A DNA stretch of 64,000 bases from Streptomyces griseorubiginosus. GTDB taxonomy: Bacteria > Actinomycetota > Actinomycetes > Streptomycetales > Streptomycetaceae. The position numbers were made by a program, and so were the translations under genes. The stretch covers positions 311,172-375,171 of the forward strand of contig NZ_KQ948735.1 in the NCBI RefSeq assembly GCF_001514195.1, read 5' to 3'. Positions 56,645-64,000 of this stretch are shown one piece after another; position 1 is the stretch's first letter, and each line of letters opens with the position of its first letter. The notes under the pieces are model-generated. The model saw only the letters and a list, made by a program, of their open reading frames with translations. It searched no databases and was not told the origin of the DNA.

Positions 56645-57427
56645 CTAGCGCCAGTTCGGGGCGCCTCCCGTGCCCGGTGCCGTCGCCTCGATCTTGCCCC
56701 TGATCTCCCGCATCACCGTCACGATCTGCCGCTCGTGCTCCGGCGTCAGCCGGGCGACCGGCACCGAGCAGCTGATGGCGTCCTGGGCGGGGGAGTCGTA
56801 GCGCAGACAGAACCCGAAGCCGACGATGCCGAGGACCCCCTCCTCGCGGTCGACGGAGTAGCCCCGGGCCCGGGTCTCGGCGAGGTCGGCCAGCAGGGAG
56901 TCGCGGGTCGTGCGGGTGTTCGGGGTCAGTGCCTCGTAGGGCCCCTCGGGGAGCCGTTCGTCGGGCCACTCGGCCAGCAGTGCCTTGCCGAGCGCGCCCA
57001 CGTGCGCGGGCAGACGGCGGCCCACCCTGCTGATGGTCCGCAGGTATTCGTGGGACTCCCGGGTCGCCAGGTACGCCACGTCCCGGCCGTCGAGCCGGCC
57101 CATGTGGATCGTCTCGCCGAGCGCCTGGGACGCCTCGTCGAGATACGGGCGTACGGCCCGCACGCGCGGGTCGGAGTCGAGGTAGCTGGTGCCGGCGAGC
57201 AGGGCGTGGATGCCGATGCCGTAGAGGGAGCCGGTGAGGTCGGTGCGCACCCAGCCGCGCGAGATCAGGGTCTGGAGCAGCGCGTACATCGAACTGCGGG
57301 GCACGCCCAGCTCGTCCGCGAGCTCCTGGAGCCGGGCCGGGCGGTCCCCGCGCGCGGCCAGCAGTTCGAGCAGCTCGACCGTGCGGGCCGCCGACTTCAC
57401 CTCGCGGACGCCACCTGTCTCCGACAT
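56645..57427 (-). CDS. IclR family transcriptional regulator (260 aa)
   Basis: N-terminal winged helix (SAARTVELLELLAARGDRPARLQELADELGVPRSSMYALLQTL) and C-terminal effector domain (LGKALLAEWPDERLP, RARGYSVDREEGVLGIVGFG). IclR proteins commonly control sugar-acid catabolism. It is divergent from kdgD-gudD, whose promoter carries an inverted repeat, so it is the likely regulator of glucarate use. Start ATG 57427. Confidence 0.92.
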   Translation of the reverse strand: MSETGGVREVKSAARTVELLELLAARGDRPARLQELADELGVPRSSMYALLQTLISRGWVRTDLTGSLYGIGIHALLAGTSYLDSDPRVRAVRPYLDEASQALGETIHMGRLDGRDVAYLATRESHEYLRTISRVGRRLPAHVGALGKALLAEWPDERLPEGPYEALTPNTRTTRDSLLADLAETRARGYSVDREEGVLGIVGFGFCLRYDSPAQDAISCSVPVARLTPEHERQIVTVMREIRGKIEATAPGTGGAPNWR

Positions 57428-57469
57428 GCGCCGATGGTAGTCGGGGCGTCCGACCCGAAGCCGACCCCA

Positions 57470-57529
57470 TTGACGAGAACGGTTCGCCTATCTAATCTCC
57501 ATCTCCATACGTGGATGACATCTACATGG
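57470..57529 (+). promoter_or_regulatory. Promoter and operator of kdgD-gudD
   Basis: TTGACG (57470-57475), 17-nt spacer, TAATCT (57493-57498): the best -35/-10 pair in the window. An inverted repeat GTGGATG-A-CATCTAC (57511-57525, one mismatch, flanked by CCATAC/ATGG) begins about 13 bp after the -10, a good position for repression. Confidence 0.65.
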
Positions 57530-57540
57530 GGAGATGAGCA

Positions 57541-58482
57541 GTGGGGACCCTCCACGCGGACACGGTCCGACGGCTGCGGGACGGCATGGCACGCGGTGTG
57601 CTGTCGTTCCCGCTCACGAGCTTCCACGACGACGGCACCCTCGACCCGGACGGCTTCCGTGCCCATGTCGCGGCCCAGATCGCCACCGGACCCGGCGCGG
57701 TCTTCCCCGCCTGCGGCACCGGCGAGTTCTTCTCGCTCGACGAGGACGAGTACCGGCAGGTCGTCACCGTCGCGGTCGAGGAGGCCGGCGGACGCGTGCC
57801 CGTCGTCGCCGGGGTCGGCTACGGCTGGGCGCAGGCCGCCCGGTTCGCCCGGATCGCCGAGGAGGCGGGCGCCGACGCGCTGCTGGTGCTCCCGCACTAC
57901 CTGGTCGCCGCCCCGCAGGACGGGCTCGTCGCCCAGCTGGAGCAGCTCGCCGCCCGCACCCCGCTGCCGCTCATCGCCTACCAGCGCGGCCAGGTCTCCT
58001 TCGGCGTGGCCGCCTTCCGCCGGATCACCGCGATCCCCGGGGTCATCGGGCTCAAGGACGGGCACAGCGACCTCGACCGGCTCCAGCGGCTCACCCTCGC
58101 CGCCCCCGAGGACTTCCTGTTCTTCAACGGCGCCGCCACCGCCGAGATCCAGGCCCGCGCCTACGCCGCCGTCGGCGTCCCCGCCTACTCCTCGGCCGTC
58201 CACGCCTTCGCCCCCGAGATCGCCGACGCCTTCTTCACGGCCCTGTCCGACGGCGACGACGGGACCGTGGAGAAACTGCTGCGCGACTTCTACGTCCCGC
58301 TCGTCGAGCTCAGGGACCGGGTGCCCGGATACGCGGTGTCGCTGGTGAAGGCGGCGGCACGGCTGCGGGGCCGCCCGGTGGGACCCGTACGCGCCCCCCT
58401 CACCGATCCGACGGCCGCCGACCTCGCGGAACTCCGGCAGCTGCTGACCACCGGCCTCGACCTCGTAGGAGCCGCACTGTGA
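57541..58482 (+). CDS. kdgD: 5-dehydro-4-deoxyglucarate dehydratase
   Basis: DHDPS/NAL-superfamily TIM barrel. It dehydrates and decarboxylates 5-dehydro-4-deoxy-D-glucarate to 2-oxoglutarate semialdehyde. The Schiff-base Lys is in GVIGLKDGHSD (~residue 172); N-terminal SFPLTSFHDDGTLDPDGFRAHV and PACGTGEFFSLDEDEY are typical of KdgD. 313 residues. GTG 57541 has GGGGAGATGAG upstream. The stop overlaps the gudD start (GTGA). Confidence 0.9.
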   Translation: MGTLHADTVRRLRDGMARGVLSFPLTSFHDDGTLDPDGFRAHVAAQIATGPGAVFPACGTGEFFSLDEDEYRQVVTVAVEEAGGRVPVVAGVGYGWAQAARFARIAEEAGADALLVLPHYLVAAPQDGLVAQLEQLAARTPLPLIAYQRGQVSFGVAAFRRITAIPGVIGLKDGHSDLDRLQRLTLAAPEDFLFFNGAATAEIQARAYAAVGVPAYSSAVHAFAPEIADAFFTALSDGDDGTVEKLLRDFYVPLVELRDRVPGYAVSLVKAAARLRGRPVGPVRAPLTDPTAADLAELRQLLTTGLDLVGAAL

Positions 58483-59768
58483 ACCTCACGATCACCGACG
58501 TCCGGCTGACCCCGATCCTCGTCGCCGACCCGCCCCTGCTGAACACACAGGGCGTGCACCAGCCCTACACGCCCCGGCTGATCGTCGAGGTGGAGACCGC
58601 GGACGGGGTGACCGGCGTCGGGGAGACCTACGGCGACACCAAGTACCTCGAACTGGCACGGCCGTTCGCCGCGAAACTGGCCGGGCGCAAGGTCAGCGAC
58701 CTCAACGGCCTGTTCACGCTCGCCGACCAGGTGGCCGTCGACTCCTCCCGCATCTCAGGACAGGTCGACGTCGGAGGACTGCGGGGCGTGCAGACCGCCG
58801 ACAAACTGCGCCTGTCCGTGGTCTCCGCGTTCGAGGTGGCCTGCCTCGACGCCCTCGGCAAGGCGCTCGGGCTGCCCGTGCACGAGCTGCTCGGGGGCAA
58901 GGTGCGCGACGCCGTGGAGTACAGCGCCTATCTCTTCTACAAGTGGGCCTCCCACCCCGAGGGCGTGGCCGCCGAGAAGGACGACTGGGGAGCGGCCGTC
59001 GATCCCGCGGGAGTCGTCGCACAGGCCCGGCTGTTCACCGAGCGGTACGGATTCACCTCCTTCAAGCTCAAGGGCGGGGTGTTCCCGCCGGACGAGGAGA
59101 TCGCGGCGATCCGGGCGCTCGCCGAGGCGTTCCCGGGACATCCGCTGCGGCTCGACCCCAACGGGGCGTGGAGCGTGGCGACCTCGCTGGAGGTGGCCCG
59201 GGAACTCGGGGACGTCCTGGAGTACCTGGAGGATCCCGCGCTCGGCACGCCGGCGATGGCCGAGGTCTCCGCGGGGACGACGGTGCCGCTGGCCACCAAC
59301 ATGTGCGTGACCACCTTCGCCGAGATCGAGGAGGCGTTCACCCGGGACGCCGTACAGGTGGTGCTCTCGGACCACCACTACTGGGGCGGGCTGCGGAACA
59401 CCCAGCAACTCGCCGCGATCTGCCGGACGTTCGGGGTCGGGATCTCCATGCACTCCAACACCCACCTGGGCATCAGCCTCGCCGCGATGACCCATGTCGC
59501 GTCCACCGTGCCCGACCTCCACCACGCCTGCGACTCGCACTACCCGTGGCAGTCGGAGGACGTGCTGACCGAGCGGCTGGAGTTCGAGGGCGGGTCCGTG
59601 ACCGTCTCCGACGCGCCCGGCCTCGGCGTCGAGCTCGACCGGGAGAAGCTGGCGTTCCTGCACCGGCGGTGGCTCGACGACGACGGCTCCATGCGGGAGC
59701 GGGACGACGCGGCGGCGATGCGGGTGGCCGAGCCGGGGTGGGTCACGCCGGCGGTTCCCCGCTGGTAG
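58479..59768 (+). CDS. gudD: Glucarate dehydratase (enolase superfamily, 429 aa)
   Basis: Mandelate-racemase-type dehydratase converting D-glucarate to 5-dehydro-4-deoxyglucarate, the substrate of KdgD encoded just upstream. Motifs: KLKGG (KxK base, ~195), LDPNGAW (metal Asp), VLSDHHYWGG and MHSNTHLGIS (catalytic His). The GTG 58479 start overlaps the kdgD stop. The 2-oxoglutarate-semialdehyde dehydrogenase needed to finish the pathway is not in the window. Confidence 0.92.
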   Translation: MNLTITDVRLTPILVADPPLLNTQGVHQPYTPRLIVEVETADGVTGVGETYGDTKYLELARPFAAKLAGRKVSDLNGLFTLADQVAVDSSRISGQVDVGGLRGVQTADKLRLSVVSAFEVACLDALGKALGLPVHELLGGKVRDAVEYSAYLFYKWASHPEGVAAEKDDWGAAVDPAGVVAQARLFTERYGFTSFKLKGGVFPPDEEIAAIRALAEAFPGHPLRLDPNGAWSVATSLEVARELGDVLEYLEDPALGTPAMAEVSAGTTVPLATNMCVTTFAEIEEAFTRDAVQVVLSDHHYWGGLRNTQQLAAICRTFGVGISMHSNTHLGISLAAMTHVASTVPDLHHACDSHYPWQSEDVLTERLEFEGGSVTVSDAPGLGVELDREKLAFLHRRWLDDDGSMRERDDAAAMRVAEPGWVTPAVPRW

Positions 59769-59850
59769 CGGTGCGGGCGCTGGTGGCGGTGCGGGCGCCG
59801 GTAGGGGTGCGGCGCTGGTAGGGGTGCGAGGCTGGTAGGGGTGCGGGGCC
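59761..59850. repeat. 17-18-bp tandem repeat at the gudD 3' end
   Basis: Five units of GCTGGTAGSGGTGCGGG type; the first spans the gudD stop codon (CGC TGG TAG). The rest of the 59769-59938 gap shows only a ribosome site for the next gene. Confidence 0.75.
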
Positions 59851-59938
59851 GAACCTCTGGAGGCTGACGTGGCACGCGGCTGGTTGTCGGTCCCGTGGTG
59901 CAGACTGGGCTGATCGGCACCACCGCAGGGAGCACACC

Positions 59939-61051
59939 GTGAGCGCGTCCACCGGGAAGGGACCGTCGTACAAGGCCCAGGTCGACCCCCTGGCCGCAGT
60001 GCGCACACCCGGAGATCCGCCCTGGGACGTCTATCTCACCGGCACCGTCTTCCTCGACATCGTCTTCACCGGACTCGGCTCCGCCCCGGTGCGCGGGACC
60101 GAGTCCTGGGCCCGCGGCATGGGATCCAGCCCCGGCGGAGTGGCGAACATGGCGACCGCGCTGGCCCGGCTCGGCCTGCGCACCTCGCTGGCGGCGGCCT
60201 TCGGCGACGACCACTACGGCGAGTACTGCTGGGACGCGCTGGAGCAGGGCGAGGGCATCGACCTCTCACCGTCCCGCACCGTCGCCGGCTGGCACTCACC
60301 GGTCACCGTCTCCATGGCCTACGAGGGCGAGCGCACCATGGTCTCCCACGGCCACGAACCGCCCCCGGAGGAACCCGCCCCGGACTGCCCGCCCCGCGCG
60401 CGGGCCGCGATCGCCTCGCTGGAGCCCGGCCGACGCGCCCCCTGGATCGCCCAGGCCGCCCGTGGGGGCACCCGGATCTTCGCCGACGTCGGCTGGGACG
60501 AGACCGGGGCGTGGGACCTCGCCGGCCTCCCCGACCTCGCGCACTGCGAGGCCTTCCTGCCCAACGCGGAGGAGGCCATGCGGTACACCGGTGCCACCGG
60601 CCCCCGGGAGGCCGCCCACGCCCTCACCGAGCATGTGCCGCTCGCCGTGGTGACCCTGGGCGCGGAGGGCGCGTACGCCGTGGACCGGCGCACCGGTGAG
60701 ACCGCCGAGGTCCCGGCCATCGAGGTCGAGGCGATGGACCCGACCGGCGCCGGGGACGTCTTCGTGGCCGGCTTCGTCACCGGCACCCTCGCGGGGTGGC
60801 CGCTGGCGGACCGGCTGGCCTTCGCCGGCCTGACCGCCGCGCTCTCCGTCCAGGAGTTCGGCGGCTCGCTGTCCGCGCCGGGCTGGTCGGAGATCGGCGC
60901 CTGGTGGCGCCGGGTCCAGTCCGTCGCCACCCAGGACCCGGCCGCCCTGCGCCGGTACGCGTTCCTCGCCGGCCTGGTCCCGGAGGAGGAGACCCCGGCC
61001 TGGCCCTTGCGCAGGGCGGTGCCGACGATCGGGTTCGGCAGATCGGCGTGA
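59939..61051 (+). CDS. PfkB family carbohydrate kinase (370 aa)
   Basis: Ribokinase-fold sugar kinase. Motif 1: SSPGGVANMATALARLGLRTSLAAAFGDD; motif 2: EAMDPTGAGDVFVAGFVTG (catalytic Asp ~272). GTG 59939 has CAGGGAG upstream. The C-terminal ~60 residues extend past the usual fold. It follows gudD but a repeat-filled gap separates them, so co-regulation with glucarate genes is uncertain. Sugar specificity unknown. Confidence 0.87.
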   Translation: MSASTGKGPSYKAQVDPLAAVRTPGDPPWDVYLTGTVFLDIVFTGLGSAPVRGTESWARGMGSSPGGVANMATALARLGLRTSLAAAFGDDHYGEYCWDALEQGEGIDLSPSRTVAGWHSPVTVSMAYEGERTMVSHGHEPPPEEPAPDCPPRARAAIASLEPGRRAPWIAQAARGGTRIFADVGWDETGAWDLAGLPDLAHCEAFLPNAEEAMRYTGATGPREAAHALTEHVPLAVVTLGAEGAYAVDRRTGETAEVPAIEVEAMDPTGAGDVFVAGFVTGTLAGWPLADRLAFAGLTAALSVQEFGGSLSAPGWSEIGAWWRRVQSVATQDPAALRRYAFLAGLVPEEETPAWPLRRAVPTIGFGRSA

Positions 61052-61057
61052 CGTGCT

Positions 61058-61140
61058 GGGGCGGCGCGGGTTCGGTGGCGGGGTGAGCCCCGGGGCGGCG
61101 TGGGTTCGGTGGCGGGGTGAGTCCCGGGGCGGCGCGGATT
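61058..61140. repeat. 34-bp tandem repeat after the PfkB gene
   Basis: Two full 34-bp units (61058-61091, 61092-61125), each starting GGGGCGGCG and ending GGGGTGAGYCCC, plus a partial third. They differ at two positions. The remainder of 61141-61274 shows no gene. Confidence 0.8.
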
Positions 61141-61274
61141 CATTGACGGCGTGCGCCCCCGTCTCGACGTGCGCCTCAGGTTCGCGTGAGCCCCTGGTCG
61201 GCTTGCGCCCCCGCTGGCCTGGGGCCCGGCCGGTGGTAGCCGCCCGGCCGGTATGAGCACCCGGTGGCTTGGGG

Positions 61275-62030
61275 TCAGAGCTCCGGGGCCCGCTCCAGCA
61301 CTGAGATCACCTGCTCCCGGACCACCTCGCCGGCCTCGGCCGGGAGCGCCCCGACCGCCGTGCCGCCCAGGGCGTCGAGCACCCTGTCCGCTTCCCCTGA
61401 ACAGGGCACGCTCTCGCTGAGGAAGTCGTAGCCGTCGCGGACGGCGACCCGTAGCACGCGACCGCCCTCCCCGGTCGCGTGCACGGCCGTCGCGACGACC
61501 AGCGGCGGCGGTCCGCCCGCCGCCTCGGCCACCTTGCGGTAACCGCTGACCAGCGGTTCGTCCCAGTGCAGGCTCAGCAGCAGCGGCTTCTTGGCGAGCA
61601 CCTCGGCGAGGTCCGTCTCGAAGAGACCCTCCGCCGCCAGCACCCGCGCCCGGGCGTCCAGGACGAGTGCCGCGGGCAGCAGACAGCGCAGGGTGCTGCC
61701 GACGACGTTCCCGCCGACCGTCGCGGTCCGCCGCACCGCCCCCGTGCCGATGCCCGACGCGGCCCGGTGCAGCACCTCCGGCACCCGCTCGTCGATCCGG
61801 TGCAGCAGGACCGCCGCCCCGACCTCACCGGCCCCGAGGACGTTCGCCTCCGGGACCTCGCGCAGCGACACGGCCTGCTCCGGGAAGCCGTCACGTTGCC
61901 AGGCGGCCCACACCAGCGTCGCGCCGCCGACGGGTATCGCCCCGTCGCTCAGACACTCCTGTGCCTCGGGCAGGGTCGTGGGCAGACGCAGCAGCACGGG
62001 CTTCCCGCTTTCTCCATGGGCCTTCGCCAC
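61275..62030 (-). CDS. FAD-binding subunit, xanthine dehydrogenase/CoxM-like (251 aa)
   Basis: PCMH-type FAD domain of molybdopterin dehydrogenases: AIPVGGATLVWAAW (FAD pyrophosphate loop) and RRTATVGGNVVGSTLRC (second FAD motif). The C-terminal CO_deh_flav_C-like part is shortened. No molybdopterin or 2Fe-2S subunit gene lies beside it in the window, so it appears as an orphan. Start ATG 62030; it is divergent from phoH. Confidence 0.8.
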   Translation of the reverse strand: MAKAHGESGKPVLLRLPTTLPEAQECLSDGAIPVGGATLVWAAWQRDGFPEQAVSLREVPEANVLGAGEVGAAVLLHRIDERVPEVLHRAASGIGTGAVRRTATVGGNVVGSTLRCLLPAALVLDARARVLAAEGLFETDLAEVLAKKPLLLSLHWDEPLVSGYRKVAEAAGGPPPLVVATAVHATGEGGRVLRVAVRDGYDFLSESVPCSGEADRVLDALGGTAVGALPAEAGEVVREQVISVLERAPEL

Positions 62031-62201
62031 CGTCTTCGAACACGCGTGGCAGCGAGCGCATTCTCCCCAGGGCCCGGGGGGAGCATGCAGGGCTCACCGC
62101 GGCAACCAGGGCGCTCCGGCCCTCGAAAAGCCCTACGGCGTTGTCGGTGCACCGTCGTACCCTTGGAACCGCGAGGCCGCCTTCCACGGTGCGGCCCTGA
62201 C

Positions 62202-62208
62202 AAGGAGG
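62202..62208 (+). promoter_or_regulatory. Displaced Shine-Dalgarno AAGGAGG upstream of phoH
   Basis: A consensus AAGGAGG lies 25 nt before ATG 62234, too far to be used directly. No ATG/GTG/TTG lies at normal spacing. A TACCCT -10-like box is at 62158-62163. Confidence 0.45.
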
Positions 62209-62233
62209 AACCGCAGGCCTTAAGCGCCGGCCC

Positions 62234-63292
62234 ATGACTCAGACACCCACAGGTCACACCCCCGCGCAGGGGCAGGCGAGAGCACAGTTCACCGTCCCCG
62301 CCCAGCACCCCATGGTCTCGGTCCTGGGGTCCGGAGACTCCCTGCTGCGCGTGATCGAGAAGGCCTTCCCGGCGGCCGACATCCATGTCCGGGGCAATGA
62401 GATCAGCGCGACCGGCGCGGTGGCGGACGTCGCCCTCGTGCAGCGCCTGTTCGACGAGATGATGCTGGTGCTCCGCACCGGACAGCCGATGACGGAGGAC
62501 GCAGTGGAACGCTCGATCGCCATGCTGCGGGCGAGCGAGAACGGGACGAGCGACGGCCAGGAGACCCCGGCCGAGGTGCTCACACAGAACATCCTGTCCT
62601 CGCGCGGCCGCACCATCCGCCCCAAGACCCTCAACCAGAAGCGGTACGTCGACGCGATCGACAAGCACACGATCGTCTTCGGCATCGGCCCCGCCGGTAC
62701 CGGAAAGACCTACCTCGCGATGGCCAAGGCGGTCCAGGCCCTCCAGTCCAAGCAGGTCAACCGCATCATCCTGACCCGCCCGGCGGTGGAGGCGGGGGAG
62801 CGGCTCGGCTTCCTGCCCGGCACGCTGTACGAGAAGATCGACCCGTACCTGCGCCCGCTGTACGACGCCCTGCACGACATGCTGGACCCGGACTCGATCC
62901 CGAAGCTGATGGCTTCGGGGGTGATCGAGGTGGCGCCGCTGGCGTACATGCGTGGGCGCACCCTCAACGACGCCTTCATCATCCTGGACGAGGCCCAGAA
63001 CACGAGCCCCGAGCAGATGAAGATGTTCCTCACCCGGCTCGGGTTCGACTCGAAGATCGTGATCACCGGTGACGTGACGCAGGTCGACCTGCCCAACGGG
63101 ACCAAGTCGGGGCTGAGGCAGGTGCAGGACATCCTGGAGGGTGTGGAGGACGTGCACTTCTCCCGCCTGTCGTCCCAGGACGTCGTACGGCACAAGCTGG
63201 TCGGCCGTATCGTCGATGCGTACGAGAAGTACGACACCGAGAACGGTACGGAGAACGGCACCCACAAGGGCGGCCGGAACAAGCGGAAGTAG
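62234..63292 (+). CDS. phoH: PhoH family ATPase (352 aa)
   Basis: P-loop ATPase with Walker [20 protein letters not shown] (~153) and Walker [25 protein letters not shown]. PhoH-like proteins are linked to RNA processing and are usually next to ybeY, as here (13 bp apart). The N-terminal ~110 residues contain the KH-like part typical of this branch. The C-terminal tail is charged ([18 protein letters not shown]). Confidence 0.94.
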   Translation: MTQTPTGHTPAQGQARAQFTVPAQHPMVSVLGSGDSLLRVIEKAFPAADIHVRGNEISATGAVADVALVQRLFDEMMLVLRTGQPMTEDAVERSIAMLRASENGTSDGQETPAEVLTQNILSSRGRTIRPKTLNQKRYVDAIDKHTIVFGIGPAGTGKTYLAMAKAVQALQSKQVNRIILTRPAVEAGERLGFLPGTLYEKIDPYLRPLYDALHDMLDPDSIPKLMASGVIEVAPLAYMRGRTLNDAFIILDEAQNTSPEQMKMFLTRLGFDSKIVITGDVTQVDLPNGTKSGLRQVQDILEGVEDVHFSRLSSQDVVRHKLVGRIVDAYEKYDTENGTENGTHKGGRNKRK

Positions 63293-63305
63293 ACAAGCCA
63301 GCACC

Positions 63306-63803
63306 ATGTCGATCGACGTCAACAACGAGTCCGGAACCGAGGTCGACGAGCAGGCGATCCTCGACATCGCCCGCTACAGCCTCGCCCGGATGCGCATCCA
63401 CCCGCTCTCCGAGCTCTCGGTGATCGTCGTGGACGAGGATGCCATGGAGCAGCTGCACATCCAGTGGATGGACTTGCCGGGGCCCACCGACGTCATGTCG
63501 TTCCCGATGGACGAGCTCCGGCCGCCCAGCAAGGACGACGACGAGCCCCCGCAGGGCCTCCTCGGCGACATCGTGCTGTGTCCCGAGGTCGCCAAGAAGC
63601 AGGGCGAGGAGGCCGAGACGCAGCACTCCATGGACGAGGAGCTCCAGCTCCTGACCGTCCACGGCGTGCTGCACCTGCTCGGCTACGACCACGAGGAGCC
63701 CGACGAGAAGGCCGAGATGTTCGGCCTCCAGGCGGCCATCGTGGACGGCTGGCGGCAGGAGAAGGGGCTCACCGGCCCGTCCCCCGCGCCGACCGTCTCA
63801 TGA
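63306..63803 (+). CDS. ybeY: Endoribonuclease YbeY
   Basis: rRNA maturation metallo-endoribonuclease. The metal site is [14 protein letters not shown] (H3xH5xH, ~118-130), with [14 protein letters not shown] and [15 protein letters not shown] upstream. 165 residues. ATG 63306. The stop overlaps the next start (ATGA), continuing the phoH-ybeY-CBS protein operon. Confidence 0.95.
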   Translation: MSIDVNNESGTEVDEQAILDIARYSLARMRIHPLSELSVIVVDEDAMEQLHIQWMDLPGPTDVMSFPMDELRPPSKDDDEPPQGLLGDIVLCPEVAKKQGEEAETQHSMDEELQLLTVHGVLHLLGYDHEEPDEKAEMFGLQAAIVDGWRQEKGLTGPSPAPTVS

Positions 63804-64000
63804 GCCTGCCCCTCGTCTCGGGCGCGATCGCCCTGGTCGTCGTCGCGTGGCTCGCCGCCTGCGCGGAGGCGGGCCTCGCGCGCGTCTCCAGCTTCCGCGC
63901 CGAGGAAGCCGTACGGAACGGGCGGCGGGGCAGTGCCAAGCTCGCGCAGATCGCCGCCGACCCGACCCGCTATCTCAACGTGGCGCTGCTGGTGCGCGTC
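63800..64000 (+). CDS. CNNM/CBS-domain (hemolysin-type) membrane protein, 5' part
   Basis: ATG 63800 overlaps the ybeY stop by 4 bp. The 67 residues in the window hold a membrane span ([22 protein letters not shown]) followed by [25 protein letters not shown] and [10 protein letters not shown], the start of a DUF21 domain. The expected CBS domains lie beyond the right edge. This gene usually follows ybeY in actinomycetes. Confidence 0.85.
   Translation, partial: MSLPLVSGAIALVVVAWLAACAEAGLARVSSFRAEEAVRNGRRGSAKLAQIAADPTRYLNVALLVRV

Overview
This window is a stretch of a Streptomyces-type chromosome. The evidence is the very high G+C, GTG/ATG starts with GGAGG-type ribosome sites, frequent overlapping stop/start pairs, a conserved core-gene order (proB-proA, nadD-LCP-rsfS, leuS, comEA-comEC-holA-rpsT-lepA, hemW-hrcA-dnaJ-rsmE, phoH-ybeY), and only one TTA leucine codon found in a recognised gene. 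It is a core-chromosome region. I see no insertion sequence, prophage, CRISPR array or secondary-metabolite cluster.

Layout. 1-7,239: a divergent CDP-glycerol-transferase-like membrane protein (cut by the window edge), the proline genes proB and proA with a small conserved protein between them, and two sister membrane proteins sharing a short N-terminal motif. 7,271-12,780: an M48 protease on the minus strand, two tiny membrane proteins, nadD, a LytR-C-terminal-domain membrane protein, rsfS and a histidine phosphatase. 12,886-13,909: two identical tRNA-Ala(GGC) genes flanking two small zinc-ribbon genes. 14,040-16,987 (minus): a haem-type membrane protein and a NuoF-like flavo-iron-sulfur protein that look like a transmembrane electron-transfer pair. 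17,260-20,309: leuS behind a leaderless Leu-rich leader peptide and intrinsic terminator (attenuator). 20,461-31,850: a coiled-coil membrane protein, DegV, comEA/comEC, an arylamine N-acetyltransferase, holA, an NTF2-like protein, rpsT (minus) and lepA.

32,087-41,179: a long-chain acyl-CoA synthetase and then a signalling cluster. This has a response regulator, a soluble hybrid histidine kinase with a seven-unit HAMP array, and a divergent HATPase-linker-SpoIIE phosphatase. The layout resembles the osaA/osaB/osaC osmoadaptation genes of S. coelicolor, and the phosphatase carries the only TTA (bldA-dependent) codon found here. 41,211-54,164: hemW, a DUF3097 protein, a metallo-hydrolase, CIRCE-controlled hrcA-dnaJ, nitronate monooxygenase-rsmE-VOC protein, a lipoprotein, a tricorn-like protease, a HIT protein and an RNase Z-type hydrolase. 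54,185-61,051: an adenosine/adenine deaminase, an MFS transporter, an IclR regulator and a glucarate catabolic pair (kdgD-gudD), then a PfkB kinase. 61,275-64,000: an orphan FAD-binding subunit, phoH, ybeY and the start of a CNNM/CBS-type membrane protein.

Regulatory themes. Several genes start 6-8 nt after a TANNNT -10 box, which suggests leaderless mRNAs. Strong stem-loop terminators follow many operons. A family of palindromic interspersed repeats sits just downstream of four genes. All positions and motifs were read by eye from the sequence, and functional statements rest on family recognition without database searches.
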